A DNA stretch of 64,000 bases from Craterostigma plantagineum (lineage: Eukaryota; Streptophyta; Magnoliopsida; Lamiales; Linderniaceae), in the NCBI GenBank assembly GCA_027422505.1, contig JAPQWV010000001.1, forward strand, positions 7,502,001 to 7,566,000, given 5' to 3'. A model generated the notes under the pieces. It was not told the origin of the DNA, did no database searches, and saw nothing but the letters and a program-made list of their open reading frames with translations. Numbering within the stretch: the stretch's first letter is position 1; each line of letters begins with the position of its first letter. Of the stretch, positions 23,459 to 33,323 are shown in pieces. A program made the translations under genes and the position numbers.

Positions 23459-25639
23459 TCATGTGCCACATCTACGTGGTCGTCTATTCCTGTGCAGATG
23501 GCCACGGTCAACAGGAGCTTCGGGCTGCTCTGGGCGACGACGTCGCTGCTGGGGTCGCGGCGGTGTCTCCTGCACAAATGGCTGATACGGAGGCGTGGCC
23601 TCGTCGTCGTCATCATCATCATCCGCAGCGCCGTAGCCGAGATCAAACCCCGGCGGTGTAAAGTAAGTACCATCCCCGTACTGTGACGTAGGACCACGTG
23701 AAGACGACGGGCCAGGGTCATGCGTCCGACCACGCGAAGACGACGGGACACTCATGTGGGAGGAGGGGACATCAGCGTACGACATATGTCTTCGCTGTCA
23801 TCTGTCAAGGAAAAGACCCTGCATCTGATGTATGAGGTCCAATCCTCCATCCATATCTCCTCCTGTAAGTATCACCTCAGCCCTATCGACGTGCTGTGCC
23901 TAATAGGTAACAATTAACGTCTTAAATGACACGTCCAAAATAAAATAAAAACCTAAAGAATGACAGGTAACTAACCATAACGTCGATAAATGCACTATCT
24001 CCCATCTGGAATCCTCGGTTCATGTGGATCGTCGATGGAGAGATGTAACGACGGGTGATCCTCCAGTACCATGAATAGTAATCTGGAGTGCACTGTGCAC
24101 CACCAACTATCTCCATCGCACCGACTATCCTCTCGTAGCGAGAGACCCACAAGGCTTCGTACTGCTCGTGGAAGGCCCTCCAATCCCTTCCCGCGACGTT
24201 ACGTGTACTGTGCCGATGAAGATCAACGTCGAGCTGTCTCGGACGTTGCGGGACGGACTGAACCATCCCGAACTGTCGTAGCACGCGATCGGGATAGTGC
24301 CACTCAACGATGTTACAGAAGATGAGTGGACACGACGATCGAACGCATGCTGGTCGAGAGTCCGCTCTCAACGCCATAATCTCTGGTGCCTGATCGTCGT
24401 AGGGTGCCCAGACGAACTGCTCCATCGACATGCTATCGATCGACTCACGAATCGCACGCAAGTTCGAGTGCGTCGATGTCGTATGATCGAAAAGCGCATT
24501 CCACCTGAAATAAAATTAATATAAATATATTATTAAAAATATATTAAAATACAAACAAATATTCTAAAATATAAATATTTTTAGGAAAAAAAATTAAATA
24601 TTATAAGAAAAAAATAGATTACATTTTTTAAGAAAAATATATTAAATATACTACCTTGCAGCATGTGCCGGCATGGGCAACTGAATTCCATCTTCCTCGA
24701 TGGGCATCATCCGCACTCGAGGACGGATAATAACGGGCTGAACAGGTAATATACGTATCCATGCCCATACCTACACAAAATTTAAATTAATATGTATACC
24801 TCAAGCAAATTCAAGTACACAAAAGAACAAACCTGTAAATTCAAGTACACAAAAGAACAAACCTGTAGCAACCGCAAAGCTCCACCGATGTTCATCTTCT
24901 GACGCTGGCACGAAGTACAAAGCTCTCTGTACAAGAAGGCCAGCACGGCACTGCCCCAACTGTAAGTGTGCACGGCGTCTATGTCTTCGAGCAGCGGGAG
25001 TAAAGTCATGGACGTTGTGCTGCCGCTGGAGTCGGGGAACAAAACCGATCCCATAAGCAAAAGCGCATATGCACGTGCCCGCTGATCGACCTCATAATCT
25101 GAGCTGTGATCATCGATCTCGTTGGCTTCTAGCCAGTCTGCAAATTTCCTCAGCGACACCTTCGTCCCGGTGTACGCCCCCACAGCAGGTCTGTAACCAG
25201 TCAGCTCCTCCAAGTAATCGAGCCACTGATCCTGCGTCCTGTGCTGGATAACACCACTGACCGAGTGACCATCAACGGGGAGTCCCCACAGCACACCGAC
25301 GTCCTCAAGAGTGACGGTGGCCTCACCCACAGGCAAGTGGAACGTATGCGTCTCCTTCCTCCACCTCTCTACGAGGGCCGTGATCAAGTGTGGATCTAAC
25401 TTCTGAGATCCACAACTATACACGCCGTAGAAGGACATAGTATCCAGCCTCTCCAGAACACGACCGTGCAACTGCACCGGTCGTGAAAGCTTACCCCAGA
25501 CGACACTCTCCAAACCCCTAACGGTCAAAGGTGTGTCGAGGGCACCATCAGCGTTGGATAGTACATCGTTACAACGATGACTATCCTGGAATATCAAAAG
25601 TGATCTATCGATCGGACCGTAATATTCGTTCGTATCCAT
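23459..25639 (-). pseudogene. Plant mobile domain (PMD, MAIN-like) gene carried by the MULE
   Basis: Four exons with GT-AG borders: 24863-25639, 24655-24770, 23976-24504 and 23459-23899, about 620 codons. Exon 1 encodes the first PMD half (TFHLPVGEATVTLEDVGVLW, then GLPVDG...), with WLDYLEELTGY and RARAYALLLMGSVLFPD. Exon 2 starts VWAWIRI; exon 3 continues WNALFDHTT...QFVWAPYDD...NIVEWHYPDRVLRQFG. Exon 4 is Pro/Ser/Arg-rich with an acidic Asp run. An in-frame TGA at 23798-23800 in exon 4 would remove the last 110 residues, outside the PMD core, so the core might still be made. PMD proteins (MAIN, MAIL1) act in gene and transposon silencing; PMD genes are also known as MULE cargo. The gene is convergent with the transposase exon, 103 bp apart. 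Confidence 0.8.
24808..24867 (-). repeat. 30-bp tandem duplication that copies a splice donor
   Basis: The unit AAATTCAAGTACACAAAAGAA plus CAAACCTGT occurs twice in a row at the end of PMD exon 1. On the minus strand each copy offers an ACAG/GTTTGTTC-type donor, so intron 1 has two nearly equal donors 30 bp apart. Use of the inner one would add ten codons. Confidence 0.8.
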
Positions 25640-26276
25640 CCTAAATTAGCGTTTCAAAGTCAATATCGCAACAAAAAACAACAAACAAACACATAAATTG
25701 ACTCATGTACTAACAAACGAATCAAATAACCTAGAAACCCTAATTTCAAAATTAGGTTTCGAAATTAGGGGAAATTTCTAAATCGAATCAATTATGTAAA
25801 ATTAGTGTGTTATATCAATCTATTAAACAACCCACAACATGTAAAGCACATATTATACTAAAAACACAAACTTAAACGCAAGAATTCGACGAAATTTAAC
25901 GAAACATCAAAATCAAGATTTAAACAAATTAGGAGTTTCATACCCAAAAAAAGCTTAATCGACGAAGCCGAGGAAGAATGGATCTATCACGTGGTGTTGG
26001 CCGCCGTCGTTCGCCGCTGTAAATCGCCGGAATCGGTGGGGAGGAGAAGAGGAGAAATGGGGAAGAAGAAGAAAAGGTCGCGGCTTTATTAAGCACGTCG
26101 TCGCGGCCATTAATCTCGACGTCGCGCCTAATAAGCACGACGGCCTGTTTACTGGGCCAACGGTCGGCCCAGGCAATTTTAATTTAAAAGTCAGGCCCAA
26201 CTTTCAAATATCGGGCCCGATCTGGCCCGATTTTCAAATATCGGGCCCGATCAGGCCCGCGCGAAGCCCATCGTCT

Positions 26277-26414
26277 TTGCCACGTCATCGTTGCGGGCAA
26301 TGGATGCGGCATCGCATCTAATAACCACGTTTCGCACGATTTTGTTAATTTATGCCGAGATAGCCCTATTTTAGCTAAATTGGGTTAAAACACCCCTATT
26401 TTAATTAAAAAGCC
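26277..26414. repeat. MULE terminal inverted repeat (side 1)
   Basis: About 140 bp similar to 46076-46216, with shared blocks such as TAGCCCTATTTT and AATTAAAAAGCC. Inside it lie CGTCGCG-rich subterminal sequences on both sides. Confidence 0.85.
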
Positions 26415-26658
26415 TGAATTATTACTCTAAAACAATAAAGAATGTTATAGGTACAGTATAAAATTAAAGTTATGTAATTTTTGTTTATATAAATTAATTA
26501 TGATAGTAATAGATGAGAATATTATTTTATGTCGAAAATAGAGTTAACGAATTAGAGTAAAAATCAGAGTAAATAAAAGAATTAATGAGACAGTTTGAAT
26601 GCAATGTAGCGATTTGATTTTTATATAAACTTAACTGTATTTTGTGTAGTGCGTGGGA

Positions 26659-27029
26659 GAGGTTTGCTATGGTGCCCACCTACCGTGAGCACCATAGCTG
26701 CTTTCGCAATTACAACTTTTTTAATCCCACTCCGGCGATGCCATCACCTCCGCCGCGCCTCTTAGCCTCCTCATAACTTCCATTGTCCATCTTCCACGCA
26801 CTCATTTATCAGAAATTCATATTATACTGCAATTTTCTCGTACATAGCTGAGCTGATGAATTTCTGATAAATGAGTGCGTGGAAGATGGACAATGGAAGT
26901 TATGAGGAAGCTAAGAGGGGCGGCGGAGGTGATGGCATCGCCAGAGTGGGAGAAAAAAAGTTGTAATGCGAAATCAGTTATGGTGCTCACGGTGGTTGCT
27001 CACGGTAGGTGGGCACCATAGCAAACCTT
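26659..27029. mobile_element. Foldback MITE with long hairpin, 371 bp
   Basis: Arms of about 160 bp are nearly perfect inverted copies around a loop near 26835-26860. Ends: GAGGTTTGCTATGGTGCCCA and inverted AAGGTTTGCTATGGTGCCCA. A 10-bp direct duplication GTGCGTGGGA lies at 26649-26658 and 27030-27039. The length of the duplication points to Mutator-type mobilisation. It has no coding capacity; a transcript would be a long double-stranded RNA. Confidence 0.88.
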
Positions 27030-27148
27030 GTGCGTGGGATATGGAAGTTTTAATATATTACGTTCACAAAGTTTGACCTGTAGTTTACGCGAGGCCACAA
27101 CATCTGCATCACGCCGAGAAAATAAATCTATATCCCTAAATAGATTAA

Positions 27149-27391
27149 GGCTACGTTTGGTTATAATATTAGGCTAAAGCTCAGGATAAGAAATTATAAA
27201 TTATTTATATAAGGGCCCAAGATAAATTATCTAAGACCCATCCCCCAATTTATTTATATCGGGCCTTTAGTCTGACACGTGGGCTTTTGAATTATATCGG
27301 GCTGAACAATAACTAACCAAACATTAAATAACACCATCTTATTTATACTAATTGGGCTTAGCTGGGCTTATCACGGAAACCAAACACAGCC
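27149..27391. mobile_element. Tourist-like MITE, 243 bp
   Basis: TSD TAA at 27146-27148 and 27392-27394. Ends: GGCTACGTTTGGTTATA and inverted GGCTGTGTTTGGTTTCC. The interior is rich in GGGCTTA/GGGCCTT motifs. Confidence 0.8.
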
Positions 27392-27834
27392 TAATAATCT
27401 AATAACAATGTCTCTAATCCAGAGAAGCTGGTCGGTTCACAAAGTCACAAAGTAAGGAGATTTTTCCCATTGATAAATGAAATCCGTATATGATATATGT
27501 GTGTTGTGTTTATTTAAATAATAATAAAAAAGCCACCTTGCTAGAAATGTGAACCAAAGTTTGACCAAGTTTTAGTATCCCGAAGTCTTGACTCGTAGTT
27601 TTCCCATCACCAGTTTAAAGCTCAAGTTCATTTAGTTGCTCCTCTATAAACATATTGCACTTTAGACCTGGCTAATGGGCCGGTTCCGGGCCGGTTCTAC
27701 CGGTTCCGGTTCCACCGTTTCCGAGATGGTAGTCCAGAACCGCGAAAGGGAACCCCGGGCCTGTAATAACTAGAACCGGCCCATTTATTTATTTTTTTAC
27801 TTTGAGAAAATTCTTTAAAAAATATCCGAAAATT

Positions 27835-30730
27835 TTATTCCAAAAAAAAACAAAAAAAAGATAAGAAAATTACAAAAAAAGAAAAAATATTCGAAATAAA
27901 AAAACATAAAAAATACCATTTATTCGACTCACTATTAACTAAAACTATGTTCGAAGCCTCTTCGTCTTCGTCCAAACTGGAAGAACGGAACTCGTCGATG
28001 GCGTTCTCCCGTCGGTTCTTCGATTCGGCCAAATACCAATCCTTCAATAAGGTTAGCATTGCGAGGAAAGCCGGGCTAAGGCTCGCGCGTCTTTCGCCAA
28101 TAATTCGCCCGGATGTAGAGAAGGCGGACTCGGAGGCGACACTGGACGCTTGCCCGGCTAAAACGTCTCGAGCGACGGCGGATAGGGTTGGATAAAGAGT
28201 CGCGTTCGACTTCCACCAGGCCAAAACGTCGAAGTCTTCAGGAGTCTGGAAGTTATGGCTCAGGTAGAGTTGGATCTCATTTGTGTTCGACCCCGACGCA
28301 CACGTTTTAGTTTTCGTCTTTTGAGCCTTCAATCTTCGTAGTAGTCCCATTGCGCCGCCAAGTCCTTCCGACGATCAGGCTTTGCTCGCTGGTATGGGCT
28401 GCTCAACACTGTGTCCCTGCTCAGCTGCATAAACAGAAAACAGTTCTTGGAGAGAATCGTGAATTGACGCCTTTTGGTCGTCCACTTTCTTTCTAAGAAA
28501 TTTTTCGTAATAATCGAAAAAAATACCGAACGTGTCCACACCGCAACTAGGGTCGAGTAAAGCAGACAAACCGTGGACTATTGGGATGTTTTCCCAATAC
28601 TTCTTGAACTTCTTCTCCATGTTTGGATGAAATTCCCCAAGTATTGATTACTTCGGAGTTCAACGAACTTGTAACACATGGCGAAGAGGTTCGGGATGAA
28701 CAATGGGGACGTCGGGTAGTGAACTCCGAAAAATTTCTCCATTGCCTCGCTGAACACTTCAAGTATCCACACGACCAAACCTGCAATATCCCAATCAGTT
28801 TGTCGTAATTCTTACCTGGAGTTGCTGCCGACTGCGAATTCGTTCCAAAAAGGCGTCAACAAGTCCTTGTAGCGCATGAAGGTGCTAAGGAGGTGGTACA
28901 ACGAGTTCCACCTAGCCAGTACTGACAAAGGAAACTTCTTGTATGTGAGGCCGGCGGCAACGACGGTTTGCTTCCACGACGTACCGTAGCAGCGTTCCCG
29001 AAGTAACTTACCTATCACCTTAAATTTTTCTACAATATCTCCCAAGATTTCATCGAAGGCGCATTGCACACACAAGTTAATTATGTGGCAAGCGCACCTA
29101 GCATGTAGTAATCGGCCGTCTAAGGGTAACCTAAGATGTCTACGAAGGATCTATATCGCTAAAGTGTTCGCGCTAGAGTTATCTAAGGTGATAGACATAA
29201 TTTTATTTTGAATACCATATTTGTTAACGACGTTCATGACATAGTTTGATATCGTAGTGGTGCTATGTTGCAAAACTAGGGGATCTAGGGAAAGAATACG
29301 TTTTTGCATAGTCCATGTTTCATCTATCCAATGGGCGGGGACGACTAAATAAGATTGCGACGTTACATTTGTCCAAATATCGGTAGTCAAACTAATCATG
29401 CATGATATGTTGCCTAAATGACTACTTAAGCTAGACTGATACTCCTTAAAACATTCTAAGACTTTCCTAAGGGTTTTACGGGTCACGTTATGGAATCCGG
29501 GTTGTATCGTACTCGTGAATTTGATAAACCCTTCACTTTCCGCAATGCAAAAGGGTTCTTCACACATTAGTACGAATTTAACTAAGGTTTTCTTAGAAAT
29601 TTCCCTAGTAATAACAAAATTCTTACCCGTACTAACGTTTATTTGATGTTGTCTAGGTTCGGTTCCTATTGGTTTTAGATCATCCTCGAAATTATGCGTC
29701 CTCTGAAGGTGTTTTTTAATCGACCCCGTCCCACCTTGATTCGGGCCGGACTTAAATTTTTGTACAATATCTCCCAAAATTTCGTCAAAAGCGCATTGCA
29801 TACACAAGTTAATTATATGGCAAGTGCACCTAGCATGTAGTAATCGGCCGTCTAAGGGTAACCTAAGATGTCTACGAAGGATCCCTATCGCTACGTTGTT
29901 CGCGCTAGCATTATCTAAGGTGATAGACATAATTTAATCTTGAATACTATATTTGTTAACGACATTCAATACATAGTTCGATATCGTAGTGGCGCTATGT
30001 TGCGAATCTAGGGGATCTATGGAAAGAATACGTTTTTGCATAGTCCATGTTTCATCTATCCAATGGGCGGTGACGACTAAATAAGATTGCGACGTAATGT
30101 TAGTCCAAATATCGGTAGTCAAACTAATCCTACACGAAATGTTAGCTAAATGACTAATTAAGCTAGACCGATATTCCTTAAAAGTTTCTAAAACATATTT
30201 CCTAAGGGTTTTACGGGTCACGTTACGGAATCCGAGTTGTATCGTACTCGTAAAATCGATAAATCCTTCACACATTACTACGAATTTAACTAAGGCTTTC
30301 TTAGAAATTTCCCTAGTAATAACAAAATTCCTACCCGTACTTACGTTTATTTGTTGTTGTCGGGGTTCCCCGAAATTATGCGCCCTCTGAAGGCGTTTTT
30401 TCATCGAGCCCGTCCCATCTTGATTCGGTCCGGTCTTAATTGTGTAGGGATGGCGGCAAATTTTGCAATAAGCGGTACCTACAGCGGGATTATTTTTATC
30501 CATTTCTAAATAAAAAAAATCCATACCTTAGACCGCCGACCACGCGGTTGTTGCTTCCTTCTTGTAGTCGCCGTAGAAGCTTGGCTCGGTCCCTCGTCGG
30601 TCGCCGCCGTCGGTTCCGGTGCATAGGTCTCCTCGTCGGTGTCGGCATTCTCCCTAAACATATCGGCGTGACCTAAAATCATAAAAGCATCTTCGTCGCT
30701 TGGTATTGGATTTCTCGATGACGGCGCCAT
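27835..30730 (-). pseudogene. hAT (Ac-like) transposase with internal duplication
   Basis: Start ATG at 30730 (MAPSSRNPIPSDEDAF). A one-base G deletion near 30525 breaks SKVW-DFFYLEMDK at the head of the BED zinc finger. The finger in the first copy has CKIC but a His-to-Arg change (KKRLQRAH). The catalytic start TTDIWT and the LDNASANN block follow. At about 29756 the protein restarts at the BED finger: roughly 0.7 kb encoding half the finger through LDNSSAN is duplicated in tandem. In-frame stops include TAA near 29931 (AAA in the second copy) and TAG near 29150. The C-terminal part is a clear hAT dimerisation domain (ASSVASESAFSTSGRIIGER). It cannot be functional without repair. Confidence 0.88.
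29018..30433 (-). repeat. Tandem duplication inside the hAT transposase
   Basis: Two diverged copies of about 0.7 kb, joined near 29756 where both sides share CTTAAA(A)TT. The start region of copy 2 runs directly from the C-terminal block ...DEILGDIVQKFK back to the BED-finger sequence GPNQGGTGS. A further related stretch of about 130 bp sits at 29018-29160. Confidence 0.8.
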
Positions 30731-31174
30731 TAGTATTTTTATAATATAAAAAATAATAAATATAATTGTTTGTAATAATAAGTGAGTGTGTGTAATAGTG
30801 TAAATAAAATAATTATTATTACTAATAATATTAAATATTAATATGAGGATGATTTTTAGAGAGTTTTTTGAGAGAGAGAGAGAGGGAGTGATTTGGATGT
30901 AATTGTGAGTTAAAATGGTTAAAATGAGGTGGTATTTATAGATTTTTCGTTTGGGGGTAAAATGGTAATTTTTAGGGTTTATAGAATTTGAAAAGAACAA
31001 TGAAGAGGCGTTTGGCCCAACGGCTAGCCGATGGGCTGGTTCCGGTTCCGGTTCTGGACCGGTTTCATGGGCCGACTTTGGGCCGGTTCCGGGTTGGCCC
31101 GGCCCAAAATCCAGGTCTACTGCAGTTTTTTAATCTGAAAAACTCATCTTCAAAGACATAATGTAATAATTCTT

Positions 31175-31598
31175 GGGGTCTTTGCACATAAATACCCCTC
31201 TGTAAAAAAAACTTGTATTTAGTACTCTGTAAGCATTTTCTTATATATAGGTATCTAACAGAATAATTTTTTTGCAGATAGGTACCCGATCTGCCGCAGG
31301 TACGCCATACAACACATTTGGGTACCCTATATCAACGTATTGTGGTACGTAATACGTTTAGAAAATGGTACGCCGTATTAGCACATTTAGGTACGCCCTG
31401 TTTACACATTAGGTACACCGTACAAACACATTTAGGTACCCTATATCAACGCGTTATGGTACGCAATACACACAGGAAGGTACGGCATGACTGAAGAGAC
31501 TGGTACAGATTAAATCGGGTACCTATCTGTAAAAATTTGTGACATAGGTACTGATCTGTAAGTTTTTATTCAAATAGGTATTTATGTGTAGATACCCG
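31175..31598. mobile_element. Family B MITE, copy 1, 424 bp
   Basis: Perfect 9-bp TSD ATAATTCTT at 31166-31174 and 31599-31607. Ends contain CACATAAATACC in inverted orientation. The interior is built from GGTAC-containing units such as GGTACGCCATACAACACATT and GGTACCCTATATCAACG. No coding capacity. The 9-bp TSD suggests a Mutator-type source. Confidence 0.85.
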
Positions 31599-31607
31599 AT
31601 AATTCTT

Positions 31608-32423
31608 TTTCACTAGTTAAAACTCATTTTCAAACTCAAAAAAATATTTTTACTATACTTTTTCTTTCACACAAACTTTTATAAATTCTATACTATTTTT
31701 ATATTTTACAACTTTACATATTAGGCAACGATATTATTTTAAATTCAATCGAAAAAATATTTAATAAATTTATGATCTGTAGGTTTTTTATTTTTCGTTG
31801 TTTTTTATGTAACTTTATTTTGATACTTGTATTTTAGCTTAATACGTTTTCAACGGCATAGTTTTTATAGTTATATTAATGTTCCTAGTATTTTTTGCTC
31901 ACTTTATACATGTGCTTACCATCTCAATTTTTATAATCTCAATTTTAATTTTTATTGTTTGAAGAATGTAAAATAAACAATATTTAAGATATAAACGATT
32001 AATCAAGTATAAATTCTAATTTTTACATACCCATCGAGATGACCACGGTCATTGACCAATAGACATGGCAAAAAATATATATTTATTATGATAAAAGCAG
32101 TTCTCACAACATGTCTGATTTTTTTAAAATTACCATGCACATGGTTTTCTAATATTTACTTTTTATTATTTAATAATTATATATGTATATAAAATCTGAT
32201 TGGTTAATTGGCAGATTAATTTATAGTTTTTATTCGTCTTCTAGTTTATAAAAGAGTATAGATAATTCAACGGTATATAAATTTAATAATAATAAAAACA
32301 ATATAATAATAATAGTAATAATAATAACTAATATTTTTCCGCATACTCTATGTGTGTGCTTAAAATATAATTATTATTTTACTTTCAAATTTGATATTTA
32401 GAATTTTTAATGTTTAATAGATT
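31608..32423. other. AT-rich intergenic DNA, no gene seen
   Basis: Very AT-rich with no recognisable gene. It separates the two family B MITEs. Confidence 0.55.
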
Positions 32424-32432
32424 TTAAATATA

Positions 32433-32857
32433 GGGGTCTTTACACATAAATACCCATTTGGAAAAAAACTTGTAATTTAGTACCATATCAGATTTTTTTA
32501 TATGTAGGTACGTAGTAGAATAAATTTTTTACAGATAGGTACCTGATCCGCCGCAGGTACGCCATACAACACATTTAGGTACCCTATATCAACGTATTAT
32601 GGTACGTCATACGTTGAGAAAATGGTACGCCGTATTAGCACATTTAAGTACGCCATCCATAAAACATAAGGTACGTCGTATAAGCACATTTAGGTACCCT
32701 ATATCAACGTGTTATGGTACGCCATACACAAAGAAAGGTACGGCGTGACTGAAGAAACTGGTAAATATTAAATCGGGTACCTATCTGTAAATATTTCTGG
32801 CATGGGTACCTATCTGTAAACATTTTATTCAAGTAGGTAGTTTTGTGTAGATGCCAC
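32433..32857. mobile_element. Family B MITE, copy 2, 425 bp
   Basis: Perfect 9-bp TSD TTAAATATA at 32424-32432 and 32858-32866, different from that of copy 1, so it is an independent insertion. It matches copy 1 along its whole length in the same orientation. Confidence 0.85.
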
Positions 32858-32866
32858 TTAAATATA

Positions 32867-33323
32867 ATGTGCAGGGATATAAGTTCAACAAATAAATCAT
32901 TTATAACTAATATGATAATCATTTAATTAATTAAATTCTAATAGATGGGTTAAATTGCAAATAAAATGACCAATTGTGGAAGCTTATAGCCACCCTTCAC
33001 CCATAATATAATTTGATAATATCTTTTGACTATAATACTAAACAAATTTATACAAAGAAATATAACACAAGTAGGAATATAAAACAATTATGGTAAGAAA
33101 AATATAATTTAAGTAAACATTTTGAGACCCCAATTACTGTTTAGGCAGAGAGAAAAGCACCACGCATATTTCGCGTTTCATTTGCATATGGTTGGAGACA
33201 AATTTGGGTATAAAATTGAAATTTTGGTACCGATTCGGAGATCAACACACTTTTGCTATTAACTAAGAGACCCCAATTACTGTTTAGGCAGAGAATCCCA
33301 TTAGGTACGGAATAATAAAGTAA
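32867..33323. other. Intergenic with a 28-bp direct repeat
   Basis: No gene. The 28-bp sequence GAGACCCCAATTACTGTTTA plus GGCAGAGA occurs at 33124-33151 and 33267-33294, in direct orientation 143 bp apart, bracketing a 115-bp segment of unknown nature. Confidence 0.6.

Larger units (their letters stand above)
23179..26414 (+). mobile_element. MULE fragment 1: transposase 3' exon, PMD gene and one TIR
   Basis: One part of a Mutator-like element of about 5.2 kb. It runs from the retroelement TSD copy CCTAC at 23179 to the terminal inverted repeat ending ...TTAATTAAAAAGCC at 26414. The TIR (about 26277-26414) matches 46076-46216 over roughly 140 bp in direct orientation, where inverted is expected. 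The 9-bp flank TGAATTATT (26415-26423) is the reverse complement of AATAATTCA at 46217-46225. Re-inversion makes both TIRs inverted with perfect 9-bp TSDs. Confidence 0.9.
27663..31119 (-). mobile_element. hAT transposon with decayed transposase
   Basis: Ends: left TAGACCTGGCTAATGGGCCG, right inverted TAGACCTGGATTTTGGGCCG, followed on both sides by GGTTCCGG-rich subterminal repeats. Flanks TTGCACTT (27655-27662) and CTGCAGTT (31120-31127) match 6/8, in line with an aged 8-bp TSD. Length is 3457 bp with one transposase gene on the minus strand. Confidence 0.85.
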
